64,000 bases of DNA from Ctenosaura bakeri (Eukaryota > Chordata > Lepidosauria > Squamata > Iguanidae). The stretch spans positions 124,001 through 188,000 of the forward strand of contig CAOLHI010003143.1 of NCBI GenBank assembly GCA_948474755.1. Reading direction: 5' to 3'. The notes beneath the pieces are model-generated. The model did no database searches, was not told the origin of the DNA, and was given only the letters and a program-made list of their open reading frames with translations. The translations under genes were made by a program, and so were the position numbers. Below, piece by piece: positions 10,288 through 22,185 of this stretch (its first letter is position 1; the number at the start of each line of letters is the position of its first letter).

Positions 10288-11381
10288 TGTTGGAAAGATC
10301 AACCCTCCACCCTCAGAAGTCAATCTGAGAAGGTAAGTGGAGAAAACCTTCCAACAATGGCTCCCTTTCTCAGCGTTGTATCTCCAGCCTAGCTGTCCCT
10401 TGTTATTCTGGCTGCTGAAGGAGGCCAAGGTTAGACACTTTCAGCAATGCTGGCTCAGAAGAGCTATTTATACGTGCTTGTTTTCCTTAGTCTTACCCAA
10501 ACATCGTTTGGTGGGGTTTACCTTTTCCTCAGCCTTACCAAAACTGCATTTGGTGCAGTTTTAAGGCACTACAGCTGACAGGACTGAGGGAGAATAATAA
10601 AGGTATTATCCCCTCTGGATATATAATCTCCGCTGTGAAAGATTCTCACAATTGTGTTTATCTAGGATTTAAAAATAAAATCCATAAAATGCACCCTATC
10701 CTTAATCATTAAGGCACAACTGATATCCCATCACTGAATCAGGTTATCTTTGCATAGTACTGGAATCCATAAATTCTGTTTTTCATTTGTACCAGGGACG
10801 GGGATACTGCGACAGCAATTAACAGGGAAACTGGAGAGCAGAGAACCTGTCAATCTGAAGAGTTATTCTTTTGAACCAGGAGAACAGCTCATGCATAAAC
10901 GCTCCTGTAAACAATTATTACAGGGATGCACAGGAATACAATTAATCTTTCCTTGGGTGTTATCTTGAGGTATTTCCCTCACCGATTATGTGCCACTAGC
11001 CAGATAAATCAGTTTTCTTAAGATAAAGACATTAACAGTATTATTAACAATGTTATCCAGCTGAACGTGGTCAGGTAGAATCTACAAGAAGATTACATTT
11101 TGAAAAACAAACAAAACAAAAACAAAATTAAGCTAGGTAGAAGGGAAAAAAAATCATCCTGTTCCCAATTGCTTAACTACAAGAGCATTTCTCTCTTTGC
11201 AAATTATACTGATGAATGAACGGGAGAAGCAAGTGAAGGGCAGGTGATGTGAGTAGTGGTGGATTTTGGGGTGGAATGAGCAAAAGCTCAATTTCTTACC
11301 TTCTAAATGCCCCAATTTGGCAAGAATTGTCTTGATTTATCCTCTCTCATCCCACTTTTTCAGTTGCTTTAAAATGTCCGA
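10288..11381. other. Unassigned stretch
   Basis: No repeat or gene recognised. Contains an A-rich AAACAAACAAAACAAAA run near 11100. Confidence 0.35.
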
Positions 11382-11582
11382 AGCCATTTCTGCACTAGAT
11401 TATTATAGTGCTATTATTCCACTTTCAACATCCTGTGGAATCCTGGGGTTTGCAGTTGAGGGAGGGCCATCGAGAACTCTCAGCCAGAGAGCTCTTTGGC
11501 CTCAGTAAACTACAAACCCTAGAATTCCACAGGAGGTTGAAAGTGGGATAATAGCACTATAACAGTGTAGTGCAGAAAGGCC
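11382..11582. mobile_element. P-family MITE, long form
   Basis: About 200 bp. Left arm as in other P copies, then a spacer with AACTCTCAGCCAGAGAGCTC and TTTGGCCTCAGTAAACTACA, then a right arm reading CCCTAGAATTCCACAGGAGG. In this long form the inner parts of the arms are not exact complements of one another, unlike the short form. Confidence 0.85.
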
Positions 11583-11891
11583 CTTAAATAATGCACACTG
11601 CCTGTTTCTATGGTTCGATGGAACTTGGGTTTCTAGTTAAAACAGCAGCAGCAGCAGCATTGACAAGGTTGCTTCTACGGGGGAGAAGCTTGCCCACTCT
11701 GATTCTAAGTTGTTTCGATAAAGTAATGTCTTGTGAAGGCAACAGGATACTTCCAGATGGAGAAAATTTGTTGGCAGTTTGTGATATTTGTTACTGCAGT
11801 TCTTTGAGTGTTAAAAAGTAAACCACAGCACGTCTCTTTGCTCTCAGTTCTGGACCTGAGAAGAATGCAGTTAACCACTAAAAATGTCTGT

Positions 11892-12310
11892 GGCCCCTTC
11901 CGCATGGCATTTGCCATGCGAAAGGGCACCGAGCGTCGCGTGATTGTGAGGAGTGATCTGTATGACACACTCACAATCGAGCGACACTCCAGGGGCCGGC
12001 AGGGGCCAAACGCACACTTTTTCATTTTCGGCTGGAAGCCAAAAATGGTGCTCAATTGCACAATGCTCCTGGGCCCTGTGCGCACTTACCTGGCGTGTGG
12101 AACCTCTGGAGCTGTGCCGGTCATGCTTCCTGCCCCAGCACAGCCTGGGAAACTCCCAGGCTGCACTGCGGAAGGAAGAGGTGAGGCTCTTGTGCGAGCA
12201 GACAGCTCATGCAGAGCCAAAGGACCCCGGACGTGAGAGCCTCTCGCCGGAGGCTGCTCGCACAATCCCCGCACCCCAGCGCCAGAAAAAGGTAAGGTGT
12301 GGAAAGGGCC
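11892..12310. mobile_element. G2 DNA transposon, TSD TGT
   Basis: Begins GGCCCCTTCCGCATGGC and ends GTGTGGAAAGGGCC, flanked by TGT at 11889-11891 and 12311-12313. CpG-rich interior with TGCCCCAGCACAGCCTGGG and a GTAAGGTGTGGAAAGG end. This is the best-preserved TSD of the G2 group. Two plus frames and two minus frames are open at once, consistent with base composition rather than coding. Confidence 0.85.
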
Positions 12311-13057
12311 TGTGTCTGTGTGTGTGAACACACACACACACAAGAAATTAACAAAGAGAACTTTAAAAAATGTATATCATGAGCAAATCATTTTGGCTTT
12401 CACTTGCTTCAGCTGCCAAAAATGAAACTTGAAAGATAGAAAGTTGAAAGGTAGAAACTTGAAAGGTAGGAACTTGATATACATGTTTTAATTCTGTTTG
12501 CTAATTTCTTATCTATATCTATCTCCATTCAAGTAACTTTTTGTTGTGCTGGATCTTTGCTGAGCATCAGCTGCAATATTTTGTCCCCACCTTTGCATTG
12601 TTTTCTTTTTGATTTGGGCATATATTGGGAGAAAAAGAACTTTTGCTCCTTTCTTGTGAAACAACACTTTTGTACTAAAGTATTGCAACTCTTGATGAGA
12701 AAAATCAGAGAGGAGAAAGATTGCCCTGTAACATAGGGCATGGTTTGCTGAGGGGATCCTATTTTTTTAAAAAAAATGATAGTAATAAAACAACCTGTTG
12801 GAAGAGCCCGAGTGTAGATTCAAGAAATTGCTACAAGCAGCTCCTCTCCAAAGAACGGAATGAGTGGATGCAGAGGCAATAACAACTGCCAACACCCAGC
12901 AAAACCAAAGAAGTTATATCTCCAGAAATCAAACTTTATTAGAATAATAAAGAGCCCATAATAGTGCTGTAATTGCTGTTTAATAGCTTTAATACATATT
13001 TTATGAAGCTTTGCATTCTTCATATTTTATGAATACTTTAATTGACAGATATGTAAA
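12311..13057. other. Unassigned stretch with short tandem repeat
   Basis: A (CA)/(TG) run at about 12315-12340 and three imperfect copies of GAAACTTGAAAGGTA at about 12425-12475. Otherwise AT-rich and unrecognised. Confidence 0.4.
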
Positions 13058-13465
13058 ATAATGGAGGCGTTGGACTATGAAGCTGGGGAGCAGGGTTCAA
13101 ATCCTCACTCAGAGCCTTTCCGCACTACACTGTTATAGTGCTATTATTCCACTTTCAACATCCTATGGAATCCTGGGGTTTGCAGTTCCGGAGGGGCTGG
13201 CTGGCCCCTCCCGGAACTGCAACCCCAGGATTCCATAGGATGTTGAAAGTGGAATAATAGCACTACAACAGTGTAGTGAGGAAAATGCCTCAGACATGAA
13301 AACCCATTTGGTGTCCTTGGCAAGTCACAGACTCTCAGCCTTAGAAGAAAACAAAGGCAAACTTCCTCTGAATAAATCTTACCAAGTGAACTTCAATGAT
13401 AGGTTCGCCTTTGGGTCACCACAAGCCAGAAATGACTTGAAGGCAGACAACAGCAGCTGCAACAA
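13058..13465 (+). mobile_element. Sauria-type SINE split by a P-family MITE
   Basis: Head GCGTTGGACTATGAAGCTGG and GGGTTCAAATCCTCACTCAG, interrupted at 13113-13290, then continuing ACATGAAAACCCATTTGG, the body, and the tail GTCACCACAAGCCAGAAATG, ACTTGAAGGCAGACAACAGC. Joining across the P element restores the usual SINE order CACTCAG/CATGGAAACCC. Confidence 0.9.
13113..13290. mobile_element. P-family MITE inserted in a SINE, TSD CAG
   Basis: 178-bp near-perfect palindrome from AGCCTTTCCGCAC to GAGGAAAATGCCT, centre near GGGGCTGGCTGGCCCC. CAG occurs at 13110-13112 and again at 13291-13293, while the host SINE has one CAG at that position in other copies. This demonstrates the 3-bp duplication. 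Confidence 0.92.
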
Positions 13466-14261
13466 ATTTAAAATAGCAGCATAAACCAGATTATGTTGCA
13501 CAGCAATATACAAATCATTACATGATTTTATAAGAAGGAAGCAAAAGTAAGTCAACAGTATGAAGAAAGATGGAAAAAAATATAATACAACAGTCTGAAA
13601 AATTCTTGCAGCCTGGATGATTGGACCCAACTGATTCCAAACTCTATGTCTTTTTATCCCCTAGGATGCCAGTATGTAAAAATCTATAATTTAGCTTTGT
13701 ATATTTGGAAAGGGGATTATTTTACATGGTAAAATTTTACATTTTACATGGTACTTCCATCCCCCCCCCACACACACACCTGCTTTTAATAGTCATCTTT
13801 GGAGCTAAGAAGGCTTGAAGGCTTATGCACAGTTCCTTGCTTCATTCAGATCTCCTGATGAAATTCCTGAAATCTCTTGAATGATAGTGAAGAAGTAGCC
13901 TGTACTTAATATCAAAATGCAGGATATAGCCAACTGGGTACAATGCTTAGATCAAGCTCATGAGATTAAAGAAGCTTTTCAGAATACATTGTACCAAAAC
14001 CCTAATTGTCTCTGGTATAAGAGAGTCTCTTGTCATCACCTGCTGTCACAGTTCAGCTTAGCCAGTCCAGGTAGAGTTCTTGACTAGCAATTTACAAACC
14101 AAACATAATCCATCCAACATGTCTTTTCATAGGTCAGAGGCTTTCATGCACTGTACCATTTATTGGGAGCTCTTTCCAGATGCATGATTGGATTTAGGGT
14201 AGAAAATAATATACAAATAATACACAGGGGAAGGCAATTTTGGGAGGCTGCAGGACCATGT
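13466..14261. other. Unassigned stretch
   Basis: Contains a poly-C/ACAC tract near 13763-13782. No gene or named repeat recognised. Confidence 0.35.
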
Positions 14262-14457
14262 GAGAGTCAGCGTGGTATAGTGATTTGAACATCGGACTAT
14301 GATCCTGGAGACCAGGATCAATTCCCTGATCAGCAGTGGAAATCCACTGGGTGACCCTGTGTGCATCGCACACTCTCTGCGCTGGAAAACCCCATGATAT
14401 GTTCACCTTAGGTTCACCATAAGCCAGAAATGACTTGAAGGTATACAATAACAACAA
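14262..14457 (+). mobile_element. Sauria-type SINE
   Basis: Head GTCAGCGTGGTATAGTGATT, TGAACATCGGACTATGATCC, then GGTGACCCTGTGTGCATCGC, and the tail GGTTCACCATAAGCCAGAAA, TGACTTGAAGGTATACAATA, ACAACAAG. Nearly complete, with a short internal deletion. Confidence 0.9.
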
Positions 14458-14517
14458 GAAGGCCATGCTAGTCCCTAAGGAGAAACTGAAGGGTTGCACC
14501 TCCATTTTATTCTGGCA

Positions 14518-14683
14518 AACCCCACTGGGTCACCTTGGGCAAGTCACACACTCTCAGCTCCAGAGGAAGGCAAAGGCAAAACCCTTCCGAGCAAATATTG
14601 CCAAGAAAATCCCACAATTGATTTCCCTTAGGGTCATCATAAGTCTAAAACAACCTAGAGGCACACAACAACAACGGCAACCA
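14518..14683 (+). mobile_element. Sauria-type SINE, 5'-truncated
   Basis: Starts inside the body (CCACTGGGTCACCTTGGGC), runs through AGGAAGGCAAAGGCAAAACC to the tail GGGTCATCATAAGTCTAAAA and ACACAACAACAACGGC. The tRNA head is missing. Confidence 0.85.
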
Positions 14684-14997
14684 GCACTTAAGATGGAAAA
14701 TTTGTAAAGAACGGGCTAAATGGAGCTATATTGTTTTAAACTGGACTGATATTTAATTGATGCTTCCTTTTTGTTGCTCTTTGCTTGTCGAGCTGGTCTC
14801 AGCTCATTCTGAGCTTTAGCTTTCTTTATACTGCTCCTACAGGCTTGGGCAACACATCTGTCCTCTACCTTCCTGATTTGTCCTCTCTTCTGTTCTGTAT
14901 ATGCACTCCTTTTTCCTTTCACTTCCTCCTTGGGTTTGTTGTGCAGCCACATTGGCTGTTCCAGGTGTTTCCCATTTTTCTTCTTCTATGAGATTAT

Positions 14998-15432
14998 GGC
15001 CCTTTTCGCATGCAGGTTTTTTTTTTTTGCGCGAGGGCCCCTTGAGTGTCGCGTGAATGGGAGCGTTGGTCTGTATGACACACTCCCACTCACGCGATGC
15101 TAACGAGTCTAAAGCGGGCCGCACGCACATTTTTTAATTTTCGGCTCTATGCTGAAAATACTGCGCGGTCGTGCAATGCTTGCGGGGCCATCGCGCACTT
15201 ACCTGAGTGCGGTGCACTGAACAAGCTGGCCCGGTCGCTCTTCCTCCCCCAGCGCAGCCTATAGCTCCCAGGCTGCACTGCGAAAGGGAGGGTGTGGCAC
15301 TAGCGCGACGGTCACTCAACCGGCAAGCCGCTGCAGAAGGCAGAAGGGCTGCTGTGAGCGGCTCGCGCAAATGGCTGCTCGCGTGAGCGCCGCTCCCCTC
15401 TGCCGTGATGAAGGTAAGGTGCAAAAAGGGCC
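14998..15432. mobile_element. G2 DNA transposon, near-TSD TAT/TGT
   Basis: Begins GGCCCTTTTCGCATGC and ends GTGCAAAAAGGGCC. Preceded by TAT and followed by TGT, a one-base mismatch. CpG-rich; same interior as 6887 in the opposite orientation. Contains a T-run at 15017-15028. Non-coding. Confidence 0.8.
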
Positions 15433-16602
15433 TGTGATTGTGCGTTTTCACTGAGGGGATGCAGGATTGAGGTCTGTATGTCTTATCTCACTGCCAGTTT
15501 GGCACATCTATCTTACTGTCAGTGCCACTGAGTAGTCAAGCAGCCCAACTTTCTTTCAATGGGGACTCTGTATGTGCAATGCATTGTGTGTAAGCCTACG
15601 CTGGTACCTCCTTTTCCAAATGAAATTCATCAACCGGCAGTGGACTCTGGGATGACATTGACATCCTGTTGAGAATAGCCAGTAGGAGACAGCCCAGCCA
15701 TGGTTACCTCTTTGTCCCACTCAGTGTGTGCTATCTCCCTTGGAGCCTGGAAAAGTTACTTTCCAAACTACAACTCCCAAAATTGCTCAACCAGCAATTT
15801 TCCTGAGGGTTGTAGCTTTTTTAAAAAAAAGTAAGCTGTAAGTTTTCCAAGCTGTAGACTCAGTCTCCCAAAGGGAAGGCCTTAGAACCTTTGGTATGCA
15901 AAGCATACTCTCTATCGCTGACCTACACTCCATTTTCAGAATTGCTTTTCTAATCTAAAAAGTAGAGATATGTTAATAATGATACCAGGCGATCTTGCAG
16001 AGGTGACGTAAGTATCACTGAGATAATTCTAGGTATTAGCAGTAGAGAAGCCCCAGCAGCTACATGTGAACACATCCCCGGAGTGTGAAGTTACATTATA
16101 TGCCTCAAATTGACCTCTGCTGCTCTGTGGCCCTGTAGAATCAATTTTTAGATGATGTATTTTAGTAGTAACAGATTAATGTTCTGTAATGGTGGTGTGC
16201 ATATGTGTGAAGAATCTGATGGCTTTTAATGATTCAGGAACTAAAAGTTCGACAACTTCTTGGTTTCTGGATTGCAGCCATATTGCTTTGCCAGGCTGAG
16301 TGCCACTGCTATTTTCAATAAGGCACAGTTCCAAGTGATAATGGCAGGTATTTACATAAGTTCTTCGAGGAGGTCATTGTTGAAAAATTATTCACCTGCA
16401 GGATGTCACAATGGCAGTGATGTACTGTCTGTTGCAACACCATCATCTACCAGACATGGGCCCTGGCTGCTGTTCTCTTCAGCATTTGCAGTATCTTGGA
16501 TCCACAGTGGGCAGGTAACATGGTCAACCAGCAGCTTTTTAAAATGTTTAGCATCGGATGGTGTTGGATTTGAGTCCTCTAGATGTATGGTATTGACTTT
16601 AT
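15433..16602. other. Unassigned stretch with repeat debris
   Basis: A short antisense piece of the second tRNA-derived SINE family at about 15890-15940 (TATGCAAAGCATACTCTCTA, TCGCTGACCTACACTCCATT) and an old AACTACAACTCCC-type repeat near 15765. The 119-codon frame at 16260 has no recognisable domain. Confidence 0.4.
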
Positions 16603-16778
16603 GGACATTTCCGCACTAGACTGTTGTAGTGCTATTTTTCCACTTTCAACATCCTATGGAATACTATGGAATCTTGAGGTTTGGCTCAAAGGCCCCTCCC
16701 TAAAGTGCAAATCCCAGGATTCCATAGGATGTTGAAAGTGGAATAATAGCACTATAATAGTCTAGTGTGGAAATGGAC
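16603..16778. mobile_element. P-family MITE, TSD TAT
   Basis: 176 bp from GGACATTTCCGCACTAGAC to GTGTGGAAATGGAC, flanked by TAT at 16600-16602 and 16779-16781. The left arm carries a small duplication (CTATGGAATACTATGGAATC). Confidence 0.9.
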
Positions 16779-18704
16779 TATGTGAGACTCCTTGCCTAGT
16801 ATCATGCAGCCAATGTGCAAGTAACACATGGGCAAATGTCCATGGTGAGTCAAAACAGGGAACCAGGGTCACACTGGTCAGGACAATGGAATAAATAAAC
16901 CCCAAATGTTAAAATCCAAGGAAAGAGGGAGGAGTAAGCCTGAAATCAGTACCAAAAGACAGCCAAAGCCAAAACAGGACAAGCGCAGCCAGAGGCTTTG
17001 GGAACACACCAGAGTTCAGAAAGAAGACATTTCCGCCCCCTCTCAGAAAGCTCAGTTGGAAGAGAAAGCAGTGTCAGAAGAAGACAAAAGCAAGACCAAA
17101 TCTTGCCAAAAAAACCCCAAAACAAACAAACAAAAAAACTGTGATAGATTTGCCTTAGGTTCACATATAGCGGAAATGGCTTGAAGGCATACAATGACTC
17201 TTTAAAAAATGGCTGCACTTGAATGCTTCACTTTTTCTGAAAAAAAACAAAATCCTTTTTATTCTTTGGTAGCTGAAATCCTACACCGGCATTGTATAGC
17301 ATATATCTCCACATGCAGAGTTGCACATTGATTGCACTACTCATCCTTTGGGAACACGGCAACGCTGCACAACTGAACAGGTAACCGGAGGCAGAACTGT
17401 CTGTGTAACCAAGGGAGCAGTGTCACAGGGGCTGAAATTCACATGCAGATCCTCGTCTGTGATAGCACTACACATGCAGTATGCTTCCACAACCTTTTAA
17501 CTGAATACAGATCTTGATCCAGGTGCAGAACTTCAATGTTCTCCTGTGGGACCTCTAGAGGACTTTTTGTCCTTCTGCATCTGGCTATAGGAACACATAT
17601 CTTTTTCTGCCACCTGCTGCTCACCTCCTGGTCACTAACTGGTTGTGGAAGAGGGGAAACAAGATGAATGTAGTTTTTAAAGGTTTTGGGGTCCCTCTGA
17701 AATGATCATAACAGGCATAAGTAGGACTTACACCTGCATCTATCACTATCAGGTGCTAGAGCAATTGGGACACGGACATAGTAATTTTCCAAGCATACTG
17801 TTGGGGGGGGGTGGAGAAGGAGGGAAACAGTTGGAGAAGACTTCTTTGTTTCTTTCTCAAGGGAAGAAGCCTGACCAGCAGCCAAGAGAGTGGACAAAGA
17901 GGAAAGAGTTTCACAGCACTCTGGACTTCAAGATGAACCAGAGAAAAGTGATGGAAGGAAGGGCACTGAATTTAGAATGCCAATGTATGTCATTTCTCTG
18001 CCAAATTTATACTACCGAGTGTTTCATAGCCCCAGCAACATCAGTGCTCGAAAGTGCATCCTCAACCATTCCCTAGAACTTGATCTAGCAAATGTAACTT
18101 GCAGTCCAGTGAGCTCTCTTATTGCAGGAGTATATTCTCCAGCTGCTGCTATGCTGATAGGAATTGCCTCTAGAAGCCACAACTGGAACAGGGATGGGCC
18201 AGATCACATGCTGGATCCTTTCTGTGAATTAATCCCCAGAGAAAAGCAAGGGCATGTTTTTGCATCAGCACATTTTGTTGTTGTAGCATTACACCAATGC
18301 TCAAGGTGTGGACATGCTGAACAATGAGCTTGTCCAGGTGGGGCAAAGGAGCCAGGAGGTTTTGGCCTTTGTTGCTTTTGTGTTTTTTTCTTTCTTGCTT
18401 TCTCTCTCTTTTAAATCCAAAGGATGTTTCTATTATCCTGGACTGTTATTCGGCAATTCCCCGCAGTAGCTGCAACATTGTACTCACACCCTTGAGAAGG
18501 TTTCTTACAAATTCCAAAGCGTATCAGAAGAAAAAAAAGTCTCCTTTTCTCCTTTATTTTTTAAAAAAATCCAATTGGGCTTGTGCCAGAAGAAAAGTGG
18601 GATGCAAATAAAGATAAAAGAAATTTCTTACTGTTATAGTGCAACAGTGAAATGGAACTTTTGTGCTATAACACTATAAGTCTAGAAAAAAATTTTAAGG
18701 AAAA
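16779..18704. other. Mostly unassigned stretch
   Basis: A 3' tail fragment of a Sauria-type SINE lies at about 17140-17200 (TTAGGTTCACATATAGCGGA, CTTGAAGGCATACAATGAC). A scrambled P-like piece occurs at about 18630-18675. The open frames at 17702-18327 have no recognisable family. Confidence 0.4.
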
Positions 18705-18708
18705 AAAT

Positions 18709-18736
18709 GGAAGGAAGGAAGGAAGGAAAGAAGGAA
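18709..18736 (+). repeat. (GGAA)n microsatellite
   Basis: Six or seven GGAA units with AG-rich flank. Confidence 0.9.
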
Positions 18737-18843
18737 GACAAAATTTGCCTTCAAACCATAGGATCATCTCAGCAAACACTTCTTTTTTAAAAAAAAAAAA
18801 AATATTGAAGAGCTCTAGTGCAAATCCAAGAATCACTAAAAAA

Positions 18844-19214
18844 CATAACCTCCAAAATTTTACAGATGAAAACAAGGACACGTGGAGTCAAGATGCATCA
18901 GAATGTGGTCAAGATGGCAAAAGGTATTAATGAGGAAGAAAAGAAAAGCTAAGAAAGGCTGCAGTGGTTTACTTTTGCCGAGGCTACTGGGAAGGATAAG
19001 ACTTTGCCCCCCTCTCTCCTTTCCTGAATTGACTGAGTACCAACTATTTTTGCACTTTGAACTCAGTTTGCAACCAACAACAAAAGCTGAGGAGGATGAG
19101 GGAAAGTGGGAGAAAGACAAAGAAAATGGGAGATTTTAAATACAGCTGAGAAAGTGGTATGGCAGAGGACGAATCAGGACTGTCCCAGCCAAATCAGGAC
19201 AGTTGGAAGGTACG
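18844..19214 (+). mobile_element. T-family inverted-repeat element
   Basis: Uninterrupted copy: starts CATAACCTCCAAAATTTTAC, includes GGACACGTGGAGTCAAGATG, TTTTTGCACTTTGAACTCAG, and ends CCAAATCAGGACAGTTGGAA, GGTACG. The two ends are short imperfect inverted repeats (TACCTTCCAAC type). No coding frame; non-autonomous. Confidence 0.75.
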
Positions 19215-20356
19215 TAAACAGCCCCCCCAAAGGATGCAACAAATTGACACAGGGGCCACAATGGCCAGCAAAACCCCAGGGGCTACAGGACAAGAACTCC
19301 TGCGTCTTTAGACCAATAAGAAGTCGCCCGGTGGAGAGCAGTTTGCACTTTTGGCCTGCTGCAGCAGGTCAGTGAACTTGGCTGGAAGAATCTTTCTGGC
19401 TTGGCTTATTAAAACAAGACGCTTGGCCTGGGTATGCAATGAAATGTGCATCCTGCTCATTAAAAAAGAAAAAGAGAGAAAAGCAAAAGAATTCTGTGGT
19501 TCCACTGGGAAGTCCCTACCTACGGAGCCTTCTCAGTAACCAGTCTGCATAACTGCATGTGTTTCTTGCCACCCCCTCTGCCCTGCCCCCAGGTTACACC
19601 TGCAGAATAATAATCAGCTGGATAGTGCATCTATCAAGGGCAGCATCTCCTAAGCAGATCCACCCTCCCCACGCCCGATCTGCATGCTATCAGGGAACCT
19701 AAAGGTCTCCCGACTGGAAACACAGTGTGAAGCTTTCCAGACAGCCCTCTTGTACAGCGTTTGGGTTTGAACAGTGTCAGAGTGCATATTGCAGGAGCCA
19801 GCCAAGCAACCCACACGCCTGGATTGGTAGAGATGAGATAGGAAGTTAGATGAAATGATTTGGGGGTGGGTGGAAGGAGAAGGGGGAAAACTCTCAAGGC
19901 CATTCTCCTAGCTTAGATCTCCATGCATAGGATAATTCATTGATTTAAAGGTAGAGCGGAGGCAAGATTTCTCAGTACAGTACACATTCTTGCTCCAAGG
20001 GTGCCGCTATGCGAAGGGGAGAGAATGAAAGCACTACTACCTCCAAAAAGAATCCCCCCCCGGTGAAATTTTCTTTCATTCCCTAAAATTTCTTGCATGG
20101 CAGTAACTTAAAACTTCATGCAAGCACTTAGAAATACTGTTTAGACATCAGAAGCACCAACAGCAGAAGAACGGGATGTTAAAAGCTGCAGGCTTTACCC
20201 ATGTTGCTGGATTGACATGCATTTTGAATGATAAACCAATTGAAAGTTTTCTGAAAGACTGGAAACTGTTTATTGAACCATAAGAATTTTTGAAGCAATA
20301 AGAAATCTCGGGATGTAATCTGTGGTTCTGATTATTAGTCGTTCTAGTAAACTAGT
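19215..20356. other. Unassigned stretch
   Basis: No recognised repeat or gene. Confidence 0.35.
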
Positions 20357-20530
20357 GATTCCACTTTAATTGCTGTGGACCCATGCTGGGGAATTCTGGA
20401 ATTTGTAGTTTGGGAGAAGGGATATTTAGAATTCTCAGCCAGAGAGCAATGCTGCCTCTCCAAACTACAAACCCCGGATTCCATGGAATGCAGCCATAGT
20501 GGTTAAAGTGGAATGATAGTGCTATAGATG
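20357..20530. mobile_element. Older variant of the P-type MITE
   Basis: Carries the same core order (TTCCACTTTAATTGCTGTGG, GAATTCTGGAATTTGTAGTT, AGAATTCTCAGCCAGAGAG, ACTACAAACCCCGGATTCC, AAAGTGGAATGATAGTGC). It uses the ACTTTAA...GTAGTTT consensus seen in older squamate copies instead of the CTTTCAACATCC form. Ends poorly defined. Confidence 0.65.
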
Positions 20531-20862
20531 AGTCGTGTGATGCAGATCAGAGAGAGATGCTAATATCTGGGAGATCTGCATGGGAAAGGCAGCCATGTGA
20601 GTTTCTTGATCCCAAGTTGTTTACGATCCTCCTCTCATCCAATACACTGCTTTTTTTCAGATTGAGATTGGCAGTACATGATTGCGTAAATTTATGTGGG
20701 ACTTCAGAAGTTAAACATCAGAATAATTGTTGGCAAAGTCAAAGTATGGAAACCAAGTATCTTAAAATATCTGAGAAATCTATCATTTAAAGGATTTTCA
20801 CTTGTGCTGTGAATGTATAGTTTTCAGAAGTGTTTCACTTATTTTCATCTCTGAACAGTTTA

Positions 20863-21170
20863 AAACAAATAAGTCCAGTTTAATTTGTCAAATACATTTT
20901 CAGCATCGAAGGATGCTATTGCAAAAGATCTATTTTTACATTTACAGCTATAATGAATGATATCCAAAAGCTGCCTTACTGGGTCATTAATATGATAATC
21001 TTTAAGGAATCCAAATTTGGTCTGGACCAATATAATGGTTCATTATTTTAGTTTGTTGTTTGGCAAATATTGCTGTGAATATTTTATTATCCTGGTTTAA
21101 CAGGAGGATATGATGATAAAATTCAGCCTTCTCTAGGGTCTTGTCTGGTTTCAAGATCACTACAGTTTTG
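20863..21170 (-). mobile_element. L1-like LINE ORF2 reverse transcriptase fragment
   Basis: On the minus strand, reading from 21170 down, the translation contains VILKPDKTLEKAEFYHHILL, LNQDNKIFTAIFAKQQTKIM and, after frameshifts, IASFDAENVFDKLNW. This matches the order of L1-type RT motifs: (I)PKPGKDP..YRPISLLN, the D.KI...L.A....., and DAEKAFD. Several stops and frameshifts make it a relic. Full extent unknown. Confidence 0.65.
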
Positions 21171-22069
21171 GATAATTTTTTTCCAGTTCCAACTGTTACA
21201 GGTGTTTGAGAAAGCTATGTGCACATGTTCCAAATGGGAACACTTCCAGCATTTTAAAATATAGATTTAATTGGTACTCTGGGAGCAAAAATGGATTGAA
21301 ACAGTATTACTTTTCTCAAGTGCCCAGCAGTTTCACCAAAAATAAATCTCATCAGCCCAAGTTACTAAAGAGAGATTTTAAAGACTTATTTTATTAGCTG
21401 GTTGAAGTCAAAAAGATTTAATAGCCCTTCACTTCTTAATTTTTTTTTTTAAAGTATCATTTCAAATGCAAATTTTAAAAGCAAATTCCAAACAAAACTC
21501 AAAAAGAAATTCCTGTTTTGCAGAAAAGTGAACTAAAAGTAACAAACTGAACTGAAATTGAAGCTTGGAAATAACACATCATTGTGTTGGGTTAATTAAG
21601 GATAAAATGTATTTCTTTTCCGGAAGAAATGCTAACATGGTTATTTGTGTATGTGAGTGTGTGTGTGTGTGTGTGTGCGTGCAACAAATGACACTTTGTT
21701 GTTGCTTTGGGGAAGTTGAAATGTTTTTGGAAGTATTTGATTTAAAAAAAACTTTGCTTTTTGATTTTTTTACCCAAAAACGAAAAACAAGTAATGAAAG
21801 AATAACGGGCAATGTAACTATAAGAAAAGAATTAGAGTAAATTAGTCTCAAATTGTTTATTTACGCATACATATATAGGCAATGACAGTGGTAACAAGCT
21901 CTCATTTAAATGCATAAATTATATTTACACAAATGGGTGTAATTGAGGAGTCTGTCTGTTTTCATACATCCAAGTGGTGTGCATATCAGGACAATCAAGG
22001 AATTACAAGATTAGATCGCAAACATAAATAGGCACAGACCAAATTACCAACATAGAAGCTTACACCTGG
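21171..22069. other. Unassigned AT-rich stretch with (TG)n
   Basis: A TG microsatellite at 21653-21682 and otherwise A/T-rich DNA. Part may belong to the flanking L1-like relic, but I cannot see motifs. Confidence 0.4.
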
Positions 22070-22072
22070 GGC

Positions 22073-22175
22073 CCATTTACACTATACAATCATGGCACTA
22101 TTGTTCCACTTTAACTGCCATGGTTTTCTCCTATGGAATCCTGGAGTATGTAGTTTGGTGAGGCACTGGAGCACT
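22073..22175. mobile_element. Older P-type MITE, left part
   Basis: GCCCATTTACACTATACAAT, TGTTCCACTTTAACTGCCAT, CCTATGGAATCCTGGAGTAT and GTAGTTTGGTGAGGCACTGG: the older squamate form of the palindromic element, cut after the left arm where CR1 sequence begins. Confidence 0.65.
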
Positions 22176-22185
22176 GGGGGTGAGT

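Noticed and set aside
11892..12310. CpG-island promoter of a host gene
   Set aside because: The CpG-rich block is a transposon with terminal inverted repeats and a TGT duplication, and no gene follows it.
13058..13110. Possible tRNA gene from the B-box-like GGTTCAAATCC
   Set aside because: The same tRNA-like head recurs at many sites joined to the Bov-B-like tail, so it is a SINE head.
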